Of a DNA stretch of 64,000 nt, positions 1 to 7,663 are shown piece by piece. Location of the stretch: contig NZ_RHOO01000001.1 of the NCBI RefSeq assembly GCF_003946555.1, positions 62,001 through 126,000 on the forward strand. Reading direction: 5' to 3'. A program made the position numbers and the translations under genes. The notes beneath the pieces were generated by a model, which was not told where the DNA came from, did not search any database, and was given only the letters and a program-made list of their open reading frames with translations. Position 1 is the stretch's first letter. Each line of letters opens with the position of its first letter. Source of the stretch: Companilactobacillus hulinensis (GTDB lineage: Bacteria; Bacillota; Bacilli; Lactobacillales; Lactobacillaceae).

Positions 1-1044
1 TGAAGATATGTTTGTGGAATTACTTGATAAACCATCGCTGACTTTTTGCAATTGAGTTGATAAATTGGAACTAGCAGAGTAGATCTGATTCATTCCAGAG
101 TTCAATGTATTTGAACTTTGACTTAATTTGTTAGCTCCATTAGCTAAGCTGGCAGTGCCAGATTCTAGGGATTTCGTGGAAGTGTTCAATTCACTGACAC
201 CGGAAGCATATTTTTCGATTCCACTATTCAAGTTGGTTGAACCATTGGCTAATTGTCCGACGCCAGTGGCAAGTGTGGTGGATTTTGAAGAGAGTTGGGA
301 TAATCCGCTTGTTAAGGTATAGCTACCGTTCTTAGCTTGATTTACACCGGCAATATAGGCATTAAGTCCTTGTGTCAAAGTATTGGCACCATTTGAAAAG
401 ACTAATGAGCTTCTAGTTAAAGTATTCAATCCTCTGGTTATTTGGTGATTAACGGTTGATAATTTTTTATCTCCAGCGGCAAGTTTTGCACTGCCTTTTG
501 ATGCGGTGGTAAAACCTGTACTTAGTTGTTTGATAGTTGCAAACATAGTTTTGGAGTACGACTTAGTTACCTCTTGTGAGACTTCTTGAGCTACTTGTTT
601 AGCCGCAGTGGCAGTCATTTTTGATGCGGTATAGTTATGACCGGCACTGGTTTCGTAATTTAGGACCATCTTTTTTGGGTGATTGTCCATTAAGGTAGTC
701 GCATTTTTAGAAAAGTTTTTGGGGATGGTAACGATCATATAGTAGTTACCATTTTTGAGACCACTTTTAGCTTTTTTATCAGATTTCAGAATTTTGAAGT
801 CCATTGCTGAAGAATGTTTGAGAGTTTTGGTCAAACTAGTACCAACATCTAAGTGTGTCCCGTGATAGGTGATAGGTTTGTCGTGATCAATCACTGCAAC
901 TGGCAGTTTATCCAATTCATCATAAGGATTCCACATTGACTTGAGAAAAGTTACTGAATAAATTGATGGGATAAACATGATTACGATCAAAACTAACATT
1001 AAGAATTTGTGTTTTAGTATGTATTTCCATTCGGCTTTTAACAT
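1..1044 (-). CDS. YhgE/Pip family membrane protein (C-terminus outside window)
   Basis: This is a membrane protein of the YhgE/Pip family; Pip is the lactococcal phage-infection protein, and the cellular role of most members is unclear. Reading leftward from an ATG at 1044, 348 codons are open to base 1, so the gene is cut by the window edge. The start shows a short basic N-terminus (MLKAEWKYI), one membrane segment at about residues 13-30, then a long predicted extracellular region. That region carries many leucine/glycine-spaced repeats (L-x-x-G-x-x-x-L), as in this family. The C-terminal multi-spanning part is not visible. The gene diverges from a TetR-type regulator at 1201, a common pairing that suggests local repression. 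I am confident of the family but not of the substrate or function. Confidence 0.85.
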   Translation of the reverse strand, partial: MLKAEWKYILKHKFLMLVLIVIMFIPSIYSVTFLKSMWNPYDELDKLPVAVIDHDKPITYHGTHLDVGTSLTKTLKHSSAMDFKILKSDKKAKSGLKNGNYYMIVTIPKNFSKNATTLMDNHPKKMVLNYETSAGHNYTASKMTATAAKQVAQEVSQEVTKSYSKTMFATIKQLSTGFTTASKGSAKLAAGDKKLSTVNHQITRGLNTLTRSSLVFSNGANTLTQGLNAYIAGVNQAKNGSYTLTSGLSQLSSKSTTLATGVGQLANGSTNLNSGIEKYASGVSELNTSTKSLESGTASLANGANKLSQSSNTLNSGMNQIYSASSNLSTQLQKVSDGLSSNSTNISS

Positions 1045-1089
1045 AGCTACACCCGCATCTAATAAAATGTATTATACTGTGAATAAAGT

Positions 1090-1165
1090 TAATACTCACT
1101 TGTGTAGAAATAATATTATTAATTGAAGTAAATATCTACACCAAAGAATCCACATTTGAGTATTA
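1090..1165. promoter_or_regulatory. Nested inverted repeats between yhgE-like and tetR genes
   Basis: Two perfect inverted repeats lie one inside the other: TAATACTCA at 1090-1098 with TGAGTATTA at 1157-1165, and GTGTAGA at 1102-1108 with TCTACAC at 1135-1141. They sit in the 156-bp divergent promoter region, where a TetR protein would be expected to bind. The arm spacing is larger than in a usual TetR operator, so the assignment is an inference. Confidence 0.4.
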
Positions 1166-1200
1166 ATATACATATTGAACGAAAATGAGGCATAACTAGC

Positions 1201-1782
1201 ATGGATACAGATAGACGAGTAAGAAAAACTACTGCTGCCTTGAAGGAAGCATTTCGTGAAATAGCAAGGGATACAAGGTATCGAGATATTACTGTTCGAG
1301 AGTTGACTGAGAAGGCTGACGTGAATAGGAAGACATTTTATCTACATTATGATTCGATCGATGATTTCGCAAATACGTTTGTTGACGAACTAGCCGATCA
1401 ATTGATCAAGTTGATAGTTGTTAAGCCGATGAATCACACGCTACAAGAGCCAGGAATTGTGTTTGATAAGGTATTTGATTTCTTTACGCAGTCAAGGGAC
1501 TTCTATACATTTATGATTACGTCGGATGATTATAGCTTTTTGTCGAGAAAGGTAGAAGCCAAAGTTTCAGAAGCATTGGCTCAAGCAATCAAAGAATCCT
1601 ATGATGTTTCGGAAGTAGATGCGTACATCAGCTCAAGCTTTATGATCAGGAATACATTAATGCTGTTCAGACTTCATATTAATGGTCAGATGAAATTAAG
1701 TCGTGACGAGTTTAAGGATAGAATTATCCGACTGGACAAATCGGGTCTTGAGACATTTTTGAACAAAAATAATAGTTTGTGA
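1201..1782 (+). CDS. TetR/AcrR family transcriptional regulator
   Basis: This is a DNA-binding repressor of 193 residues. The N-terminal 55 residues match the TetR helix-turn-helix: the pattern ITVRELTEKADVNRKTFYLHY is the recognition-helix region, and the Y-x-H-Y-x-S-x-D-D-F stretch after it is typical. The C-terminal part is the variable ligand-binding half and resembles the group often found beside YhgE genes. A GAGG ribosome site at 1187-1190 lies 10 bases before the ATG. The gene is divergent from the YhgE/Pip gene, and the shared intergenic region holds two nested inverted repeats, so it probably controls itself and that neighbour. The ligand cannot be read from the sequence. Confidence 0.88.
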   Translation: MDTDRRVRKTTAALKEAFREIARDTRYRDITVRELTEKADVNRKTFYLHYDSIDDFANTFVDELADQLIKLIVVKPMNHTLQEPGIVFDKVFDFFTQSRDFYTFMITSDDYSFLSRKVEAKVSEALAQAIKESYDVSEVDAYISSSFMIRNTLMLFRLHINGQMKLSRDEFKDRIIRLDKSGLETFLNKNNSL

Positions 1783-1873
1783 AATTCTTGAATTACAATT
1801 ACAAAATACTAAAAAAGCGCTATCATTAATTTTGGGAGGTAACGTTATTAATTTGAAGGGAGGGCATAATATT

Positions 1874-3157
1874 ATGCAACTCAAACAGAGTCATCAACTT
1901 AGTCAAAGACAGATGCAAAAATTATCTTTGACTCAAGGAATGCGTCAATCGATTGTCATGCTTCAATCGGATGCAATTGATCTAAGTGAATATTTGAAAG
2001 ATGTAAGTCTAGAAAATCCGCTATTTGATGTACATACAAGTCTAGATGTTCCATTTATGCAAGGAACGAGGGATAACCAATCGTATCAATTGAGGGACAA
2101 TGATCAATCATTATTTGAGTATTTACTTGATCAAGTTCAATTAACTATGAGAGATACACCTTTAAGAGACTTGGTACTTTATCTAGTTGAACAACTTGAC
2201 CCAAATGGTTATCTGCCAATGACGGATAAGGAAATAATGGACGAGTTAAATGTTGATAAGATAACATTGCTAGATGCTAAAACATTGTTACAACAATTGG
2301 ATCCACCTGGTGTAGGAGCACATGACTTACAGGAATGTCTATTCTTGCAAGCACAAGCAGACCGTGAATCTCCAGAGTATGCAACTGAAATTTTGAAGTA
2401 TTACTTTGATGTGATGGCAGACCGTAAGTGGCAGACCCTTCAGAATAATCTTCAAATTGACAAGGCTACTCTTGATGAGAATATTAACTATATCAAGACA
2501 TTGTCAGGTGCACCAGGAGAGCGTTACAACGGTAGTGATTTGCAGTATGTTGTGCCTGAGCTGCAAGTTAAGAACAATGCTGGTAAGTTAAGCTTATCAA
2601 TCACTAGATATGGTCAACCACAATTGATTTTTGCCCAAGAGACTTACGATACATTATCCAAGTCTGTTGATGCTGATGTTAAGAAGTACATCAAAGAAAA
2701 GTATGATCAATATCAAACCCTGGAATATAATCTGGAACGTAGAATTAAGACCGTCTCAATGATTGGTAGAGTAATTGTGAAGAGGCAGTATAAGTTCTTT
2801 ACACAAGAGACCAATACGCTTGAACCATTATTGTTGAGAGATGTTGCGCAAAAGCTTCAGTTGAGTGAATCAACCGTTAGTCGTGCTATCAATGGTAAAT
2901 ATATTCAAACTGATTTTGGGATGTTTGAATTGAAACACTTCTTCTCAAGACGTAGTAAAGTCGCAGCTGGCCTAAAGAGTCGTTCAGTTGACCAAGTCAA
3001 AGAGAGTATTAAAGAGCTAATTGATAAAGAAGATAAGCCACTAAGTGATCAAAAGATTTCTGATTTGTTGAAAGAACAGGGATCAGAAGTGGCTAGAAGA
3101 ACAGTTGCTAAGTATCGTGAACAGTTGGGGATTGCTTCTGCTTCTAAGAGAAGATAG
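1874..3157 (+). CDS. rpoN: RNA polymerase sigma-54 factor RpoN
   Basis: Alternative sigma factor that directs RNA polymerase to -24/-12 promoters and needs an AAA+ activator. In lactobacilli it usually drives mannose-class PTS operons. The 427-residue product has the glutamine-rich region I (QMQKLSLTQGMRQSI), the core-binding middle region, and a C-terminal RpoN box, ARRTVAKYRE, at the very end. I place the start at the ATG at 1874, which follows a strong AAGGGAGGG ribosome site; an in-frame ATG at 1832 would add 14 residues that do not fit the family. No AAA+ activator or clear -24/-12 promoter is present in the window, so its targets lie elsewhere. It is followed by a folded element and a bidirectional terminator shared with the convergent LacI gene. 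Confidence 0.96.
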   Translation: MQLKQSHQLSQRQMQKLSLTQGMRQSIVMLQSDAIDLSEYLKDVSLENPLFDVHTSLDVPFMQGTRDNQSYQLRDNDQSLFEYLLDQVQLTMRDTPLRDLVLYLVEQLDPNGYLPMTDKEIMDELNVDKITLLDAKTLLQQLDPPGVGAHDLQECLFLQAQADRESPEYATEILKYYFDVMADRKWQTLQNNLQIDKATLDENINYIKTLSGAPGERYNGSDLQYVVPELQVKNNAGKLSLSITRYGQPQLIFAQETYDTLSKSVDADVKKYIKEKYDQYQTLEYNLERRIKTVSMIGRVIVKRQYKFFTQETNTLEPLLLRDVAQKLQLSESTVSRAINGKYIQTDFGMFELKHFFSRRSKVAAGLKSRSVDQVKESIKELIDKEDKPLSDQKISDLLKEQGSEVARRTVAKYREQLGIASASKRR

Positions 3158-3159
3158 AG

Positions 3160-3270
3160 AGTGGAGAAAGTCGGGAGATCATGAGCACTGCCTAAGGTAA
3201 CTAAGGTGCCACGAAGTGGCGCATTAGTTATCTGTAGCAGGCGAAGTGATCTGACTTTCGTAGCTCGTTT
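3160..3270 (+). repeat. Structured intergenic element, copy A
   Basis: This stretch downstream of rpoN folds into an outer stem (GAAAGTC...AGATCA at 3166-3181 with TGATCTGACTTTC at 3247-3259), an inner stem (TAACTAA 3198-3204 with TTAGTTA 3224-3230) and a tip hairpin GCCAC-GAA-GTGGC at 3208-3220. A second copy at 44650-44796 keeps the unpaired motifs CATGAGCA, CCTA, GTAGCA and GTAGCTCG but has different, still complementary, stem sequences. It is not a simple terminator because no T-run follows. Confidence 0.6.
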
Positions 3271-3303
3271 CAGAATGTTTCAAAGTCCTGGAGACTATAA
3301 CAA

Positions 3304-3340
3304 ACAAAAAAACCATCGAATTAATTTTCGATGGCTTTTT
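3304..3340. terminator. Bidirectional terminator between rpoN and lacI-type gene
   Basis: The stem CCATCGAA (3313-3320) pairs with TTCGATGG (3327-3334). An A-run precedes it and a T-run follows, so it can stop transcripts from both sides. The stop codon of the leftward LacI gene lies in the loop. Confidence 0.85.
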
Positions 3341-4277
3341 GCTGCCGAAAGATGAACTCAGATTCTACAGGTAATTGCTTTGTTTGGTTGTTAATAGCCA
3401 GTCTGCAGGCCAATTTTCCCACTTGTTGGAAGTGATGGTTGATGGTTGGAATGTTCAATATCTGACCAGATAATTGATTCTCTTGACCTATCAGCTGTGG
3501 AATCTCCAAACTATTATCAAGATAGAATTGACGAACACCAGCGGCAATATCATCACCATTGGTAAAATATACATCTGGATATTGATGATTTGCGTGAAAC
3601 TGTTTTGCGGCGCTATATCCGTCTTCAAAAGTTGTGACGTTGGTATTTAATAATTCATTTTTGGGAGCGGTGTTGAAGACTTTTTCATACGCTGAAAAAG
3701 TCTTTTGAGCAGTAGCGCTGACAGTCGTATCACGGCTTAGTAGTATCGAAATTTTTTTGAAATTATGTAATTTGATCCAATTAAGTGCATCGATATAGGA
3801 TGATTCTCTCATGGTATATGCTGCAGCAATGTCATATTCACCGGGATTCTGGCAACAAACGATGGAACCATATTGTTTGTACTTGTAAATTTTTTCCAAA
3901 GGAAGTCCGTGTGACGTGAAGATTATTGAATCATAAGCTTTTCTGCGTAGTCGATTCAAATATTTAAGTTCTGTTTTGGAATCAAACTTAGACGGAAGCA
4001 GTACAATGCGATATCCAGAAGCGAAGGCCTCATCCATGATTCCATCCACCAGTTGAGTGTAGTATGGATGCTTATTGTGCGGCAGGACTACACCGATATC
4101 ACAAGTTTTGCCGTTGCTCAGATTTCTAGCAACGTCATTAGGTGCGTAGTCGTATTCTTTAATGATTTTTTTAATAGTTTTCCTAGCTTTTTCAGATACA
4201 TAGTCGTTATTGTTGATAACTCTTGAAACCGTGCCTGATGAATAACCACTAAGTTTGGCAATATCACGTATATTCAT
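3321..4277 (-). CDS. LacI family sugar-responsive regulator
   Basis: Transcription factor of 318 residues. Residues 1-50 are a LacI helix-turn-helix with the hinge region (IRDIAKLSGYSSGTVSRVIN), followed by a periplasmic-binding-protein-like effector domain starting at GVVLPHN. It is the last gene of a leftward operon EIIA-HAD-LacI, with only 3 bases between the HAD stop and this start. A perfect 14-bp CG-centred palindrome, TGGAACGCGTTCCA, sits inside the operon promoter at 5670-5683. It has the form of a LacI-family operator and suggests autoregulation. The effector is unknown; the EIIA neighbour points to a PTS sugar or its phosphate. Confidence 0.92.
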   Translation of the reverse strand: MNIRDIAKLSGYSSGTVSRVINNNDYVSEKARKTIKKIIKEYDYAPNDVARNLSNGKTCDIGVVLPHNKHPYYTQLVDGIMDEAFASGYRIVLLPSKFDSKTELKYLNRLRRKAYDSIIFTSHGLPLEKIYKYKQYGSIVCCQNPGEYDIAAAYTMRESSYIDALNWIKLHNFKKISILLSRDTTVSATAQKTFSAYEKVFNTAPKNELLNTNVTTFEDGYSAAKQFHANHQYPDVYFTNGDDIAAGVRQFYLDNSLEIPQLIGQENQLSGQILNIPTINHHFQQVGKLACRLAINNQTKQLPVESEFIFRQQKAIEN

Positions 4278-4280
4278 GAA

Positions 4281-5087
4281 TCACACTCCAAGAAAGTTTT
4301 GAATACCATAAGCAACGCCGTCTTCATCGTTGGTTTTGGTAATATGAACGGCATACCTTTTTACTTCATCCATGGCGTTTTCCATGATGATCGGTGTATC
4401 AACCATCGTTAGCATAGGGATGTCGTTGTGACCGTCTCCAAAAGCTGCCATATCGGACTTTTCAAGATTGTTGAGTTCTTGAATATAACGAATACCACGA
4501 GACTTCTTCGCCTTGTCACTAGTGATCTCCAGATATCTGTTACCAGATTGTTGGATACTTACACCGCTCAAATGCAGATTGTCCAAGGCCTTCAAGATAG
4601 TATTCATTTCATCGTCTGTTGTGGCAATAAACATTATTTTGTAAATATCTTCGTCAGTTGTTTTAAGAAATTCGGGATAGTCGACAATATCAGGATGGTG
4701 GAAAGTTAAGCTTGTTTCTAGTTGAATACCATCATCAATTTGATCGGTATACCATTTGGTGTCGGTGTATAAACTTAGGCTTATGTCATTAAATTGCTTT
4801 CTAATGTTGAGCACAATATTTTGGACGATATCAGTTATCATTGGATTCTCAGTTATTTTCACAATTGAGTCACCTTTTCGTTTGTAAATAAGTCCACCAT
4901 TGAAAGCTATTTGAGCACTTTTAAGACCGAGTTTATCGATCGTATCAAACATTTCCATTGGCGCACGTGCAGAAACCAAAGTGAAGGGAATGCCGCAAGC
5001 TTTGATAGCCTGAATATTTCCTTCACTTATGAAGCCTTTTTCATTTAATAGAGTTCCATCCATATCGGAAAAGATTTGTTTTATCAT
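4281..5087 (-). CDS. Cof-type HAD-IIB hydrolase (sugar phosphatase-like)
   Basis: Cytosolic phosphatase of the haloacid dehalogenase superfamily, 268 residues. Motif I is SDMDGTLL with the nucleophile Asp8 and acid/base Asp10. Motif II is near FTLVSAR. The C-terminal metal-binding motif is FGDGHNDIPML. The large cap domain between motifs places it in the Cof/YbiV type IIB group, which dephosphorylates sugar phosphates or cofactor intermediates with broad specificity. It is cotranscribed between a PTS EIIA gene and a LacI regulator, so a role in removing phosphate from an accumulating sugar phosphate is plausible, but the substrate cannot be told from sequence. Confidence 0.9.
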   Translation of the reverse strand: MIKQIFSDMDGTLLNEKGFISEGNIQAIKACGIPFTLVSARAPMEMFDTIDKLGLKSAQIAFNGGLIYKRKGDSIVKITENPMITDIVQNIVLNIRKQFNDISLSLYTDTKWYTDQIDDGIQLETSLTFHHPDIVDYPEFLKTTDEDIYKIMFIATTDDEMNTILKALDNLHLSGVSIQQSGNRYLEITSDKAKKSRGIRYIQELNNLEKSDMAAFGDGHNDIPMLTMVDTPIIMENAMDEVKRYAVHITKTNDEDGVAYGIQNFLGV

Positions 5088-5117
5088 TAAATAAATACTC
5101 CTAAAATTAGTTGCCCA

Positions 5118-5585
5118 CTAGTTGTTTACCTTTTGAGCGATGGAGTCTTCAACTAATTCAACTAGTGAATCCGGATCGTCAAGACTATCTTGGAACTTGT
5201 CAACGATTGCAGGATTTGCCAGATCATCACGAAGATCCTTTACTATATAATGATAATCTTTTTCGTGACTATTTCTAGGCATAATTAAAGCGATTACAAC
5301 ATTTACCGGCTGATCATCCTTTGAACGCCAGTCAATATCATCATCAAAAGTCAGAACAAAGGCAATAGGCTCGTCAATATCTGATGAGTTAGCATGTGGA
5401 ATAGCAACCTTGCCACCAAAGGCAGTTGATCCAGCTGCTTCACGTGCTAAGAAGCCACTTTTGATTTCTTGTTCATCAATGTTAAGTTTGTTGGCGATAA
5501 CTTGCGATATTGTAGATAGGATTTGAATTTCATTAGCTTTTGGTAAATATATTTTTGTAAAGACATTTCCAGTTGTTAGTTTCAT
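5118..5585 (-). CDS. PTS fructose/mannitol-type EIIA protein
   Basis: Stand-alone phosphotransferase component of 155 residues that accepts phosphate from HPr and passes it to a partner EIIB. The fold is the PtsN/FruA EIIA-2 domain. The phosphorylated histidine is His64 in the IPHAN motif, and the segment ending at NSHEKDYH is typical of the family. It is the first gene of a leftward operon with a HAD phosphatase and a LacI regulator. The ribosome site AGGAGTG lies before the ATG at 5585. No EIIB or EIIC gene is nearby, so it either serves a transporter encoded elsewhere or has a regulatory role. A promoter with an embedded operator lies upstream at 5661-5689. Confidence 0.9.
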   Translation of the reverse strand: MKLTTGNVFTKIYLPKANEIQILSTISQVIANKLNIDEQEIKSGFLAREAAGSTAFGGKVAIPHANSSDIDEPIAFVLTFDDDIDWRSKDDQPVNVVIALIMPRNSHEKDYHYIVKDLRDDLANPAIVDKFQDSLDDPDSLVELVEDSIAQKVNN

Positions 5586-5660
5586 AATAATACACTCCTA
5601 AATTATGTTTACTCGTGTATCGACGTCGTTTCACGGTGTTATTCTTAACTACAACTGGAG

Positions 5661-5720
5661 TGTAAATTGTGGAACGCGTTCCATGTCAAGTGAAAATCTA
5701 CTTTATTCGAAAACGTTTTC
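5661..5720 (-). promoter_or_regulatory. EIIA operon promoter with LacI operator and cre-like site
   Basis: On the minus strand a -35 TTGACA (5684-5689) and a -10-like TTTACA (5661-5666) are 17 bases apart. The spacer contains the perfect palindrome TGGAACGCGTTCCA (5670-5683), a LacI-family operator form. Upstream, GAAAACGTTTTC (5709-5720) is a second perfect palindrome resembling a catabolite-responsive element for CcpA. Confidence 0.7.
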
Positions 5721-5759
5721 TGTGGTTCAATTAATCTAATCAAATATAGGGGGCATTTT

Positions 5760-6596
5760 ATGTTAATGGATGGACATACACATACTGAGTTTTGCCAACA
5801 CGGCAGTGGGGAATCCGCTGAAGAGATGATTCTTCGTGCAATACAACTTGGTATGAAAAAATACTGTATCACTGAACATGCACCGTTGCCATCAGATTTC
5901 AAAACAGTTTTTGAAGGTAATCCGAAAGTTGTCGATACTGGTGCAATGGCACTAACTGATTTGCCAACTTATATGCAGCAGATGAAACGACTACAAAAAA
6001 AGTATGCTGACGAAATAGAAATATCGATTGGGTTCGAGGTTGATTATTTAGAGGGATTCGAGGATTGGACTAAGAGCTTTCTAGATGAGTACGGCTCACA
6101 AACACAAGAAAGCATTTTGTCAGTTCACTTTATGCAAGGTAAGAATGATAAGCAGTGGGGAATCGATTATGACACCAAGGACTATGGAGAAGGATTTGAG
6201 CAATTTTTAGATGATCCGCAACATATCTTCAGACAGTATTATTTAACGGTTAAGAAGTCAATTGAAGCTGATCTAGGTGAATATCGTCCACAGCGTATTG
6301 GTCATATGAGCTTGATTAGAAAATTCCAAGATTATTTTAATTTAGTTGAAGACTATGATGCTAAAAACATGCAATTGATTACAGAAATACTTCATGAAAT
6401 CAAGCAACAAAACCGAGAATTAGACTTAAACGTTGCCGGATTGTACAAGCCACTTTGCAATGATTATTATCCCGGTAAACAAATAACACAACTTGCTCAA
6501 CAGCTTGATATACCGCTTGTATATGGTTCAGATGCACATGATATATTGTCGGTCGGACATGGACAGCATTTGGTTGAATCAGCAATTTTATCTTGA
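5760..6596 (+). CDS. hisK: Histidinol-phosphatase, PHP family
   Basis: Hydrolyses L-histidinol phosphate to histidinol in histidine synthesis, using a metal centre in the cytosol. The 278-residue protein has the PHP N-terminal motif DGHTHTEFC, a second metal cluster near ITEHAP, and a C-terminal GSDAHD motif, all typical of the HisK/HisJ phosphatases. The start at 5760 has AGGGGG six bases upstream; an ATG two codons later is less well placed. It is followed 232 bp later by hisA on the same strand. No other his genes are in the window, so these two may be remnants or part of a scattered pathway. PHP phosphatases can also act on other phosphoesters. Confidence 0.87.
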   Translation: MLMDGHTHTEFCQHGSGESAEEMILRAIQLGMKKYCITEHAPLPSDFKTVFEGNPKVVDTGAMALTDLPTYMQQMKRLQKKYADEIEISIGFEVDYLEGFEDWTKSFLDEYGSQTQESILSVHFMQGKNDKQWGIDYDTKDYGEGFEQFLDDPQHIFRQYYLTVKKSIEADLGEYRPQRIGHMSLIRKFQDYFNLVEDYDAKNMQLITEILHEIKQQNRELDLNVAGLYKPLCNDYYPGKQITQLAQQLDIPLVYGSDAHDILSVGHGQHLVESAILS

Positions 6597-6614
6597 CAGA
6601 AGGGTTTAAGAACT

Positions 6615-6672
6615 CTATTATTAATTTTAAATTAAATAATTATTAAAAATACTAATTTAAATTTAATAATAG
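6615..6672. repeat. AT-only long hairpin downstream of hisK
   Basis: Two 20-base arms (6615-6634 and 6653-6672) are inverted copies with one mismatch, separated by 18 bases. They consist almost only of A and T. There is no T-run after the stem on the + strand. It may be an extruding DNA hairpin, a weak terminator or a processing site. Confidence 0.5.
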
Positions 6673-6689
6673 TCATTCGAACAGAAAGT

Positions 6690-6760
6690 CCCCTAAGCTG
6701 GAATCACGTATCAATGAATATCCTCTTAGCAAATTATTTTGTTTGCTGAGGGGATTTTTT
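6690..6760 (+). terminator. Terminator, possible attenuator, between hisK and hisA
   Basis: CCTCTTAGCAAA (6722-6733) pairs with TTTGCTGAGGGG (6742-6753), followed by six T. An earlier segment CCCCTAAGC (6690-6698) can pair with GCTGAGGGG (6745-6753) at 8 of 9 positions, giving a competing structure that would break the terminator. Whether this is regulation of hisA or chance is not known. Confidence 0.6.
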
Positions 6761-6828
6761 ATGCAATATATTAAATTAAATGAGTATTTGAACTGTTTTT
6801 ACAAAAAATTTCAAAGGGTGGTTGAGAT

Positions 6829-7554
6829 ATGATTTTTCCGGCAATTGATATACATAATGGTAAAAGTGTTAGGTTGTTTAAAGGGGATTATCGGAAGATA
6901 ACGTTGATCAATGAGAATCCAGTCGAACAAGCACAAGAAATCTTGAATTCAGGAGTTAATCAGTTACATATCGTAGACTTAGATGGTGCTAAATCAGGAA
7001 AGCCTGAAAATTATGAGATTATCAAGCAAATCCGTCAGAGCTTCAATGGTTTCATAGAACTTGGTGGGGGCATTCGAGATTATGTTATTGCACACGAATA
7101 TTTGGAACTGGGAATAGATCGTATAATTGTTGGCTCAGCTGCTGTTGAAGAACCGGGATTTGTTAAAGATCTATTGCAAGAATATGGGTGCGAAAGAATT
7201 GTCATCGGAGTCGATGGAGTTGACGGTAAGGTATCTATCAATGGTTGGGTCGATCAGTCTAATATTGATATGGAAGATTTGATCAAGGTCATGGTCGGTA
7301 ATGGTGCTAAGCATTTTATTGTGACCGATGTTTCTCGTGATGGAACGATGACTGGACCTAATCTTGATTTGCTTTGGAAGCTGAAGCAAGACATGCCGCA
7401 GGTCAACTTGGTAGCAAATGGTGGAATCAGAGATGAACGTGATCTGCATCGTATGAAAGCATTCGGTATTATTGACGTTATTATAAGACGAGCACTCTAT
7501 GAAGGCACGATTACTTTGGAGCAGATTTCTGATTTGGAGAAAAAAGCTAGTTAA
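6829..7554 (+). CDS. hisA: HisA phosphoribosylformimino-AICAR ribotide isomerase, with altered phosphate loop
   Basis: Cytosolic TIM-barrel isomerase of histidine synthesis, 241 residues, the usual length. Family signs are PAIDIHNGKSVRLFKGDY at the N-terminus with the catalytic-position aspartate, LGGGIRD, GVDGVDGKV with the second aspartate, and TDVSRDGTMTGPN. The start follows AAAGGGTGG. The C-terminal phosphate-binding loop normally reads G-V-I-x-G-K/R-A-L-Y-E-G. Here it reads D-V-I-I-R-R-A-L-Y-E-G: Asp216 and Arg220 replace the two glycines, each explainable by one G-to-A change. The enzyme may therefore be weak, inactive or altered in specificity. It is transcribed after hisK and a possible attenuator. 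Confidence 0.88.
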   Translation: MIFPAIDIHNGKSVRLFKGDYRKITLINENPVEQAQEILNSGVNQLHIVDLDGAKSGKPENYEIIKQIRQSFNGFIELGGGIRDYVIAHEYLELGIDRIIVGSAAVEEPGFVKDLLQEYGCERIVIGVDGVDGKVSINGWVDQSNIDMEDLIKVMVGNGAKHFIVTDVSRDGTMTGPNLDLLWKLKQDMPQVNLVANGGIRDERDLHRMKAFGIIDVIIRRALYEGTITLEQISDLEKKAS

Positions 7555-7612
7555 AGACATTGTAAAAAAAGTCTAATGAACAATTGCGTAATTTGATATA
7601 TGATTGTAAATA

Positions 7613-7647
7613 GAGAGTGAAAATGTTTATTTTCTCACTCTTTTTTT
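7613..7647 (+). terminator. Terminator after hisA
   Basis: GAGTGAAAAT (7615-7624) pairs with ATTT and TCACTC (7629-7640) with a two-base bulge, followed by a T-run. It lies just before the AEC transporter gene. Confidence 0.75.
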
Positions 7648-7663
7648 GTTGAAAGGATCATAT

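Noticed and set aside
3200-3216. TGGCAC on the minus strand as a possible sigma-54 -24 element
   Set aside because: The -12 part is TTACC instead of TTGC, and the bases lie within the tip hairpin of the structured element, so the match is probably chance.
4428-4709. 93-codon frame on the + strand within the HAD gene
   Set aside because: It is antisense to a clear HAD gene, has no ribosome site or family features, and is a shadow frame.
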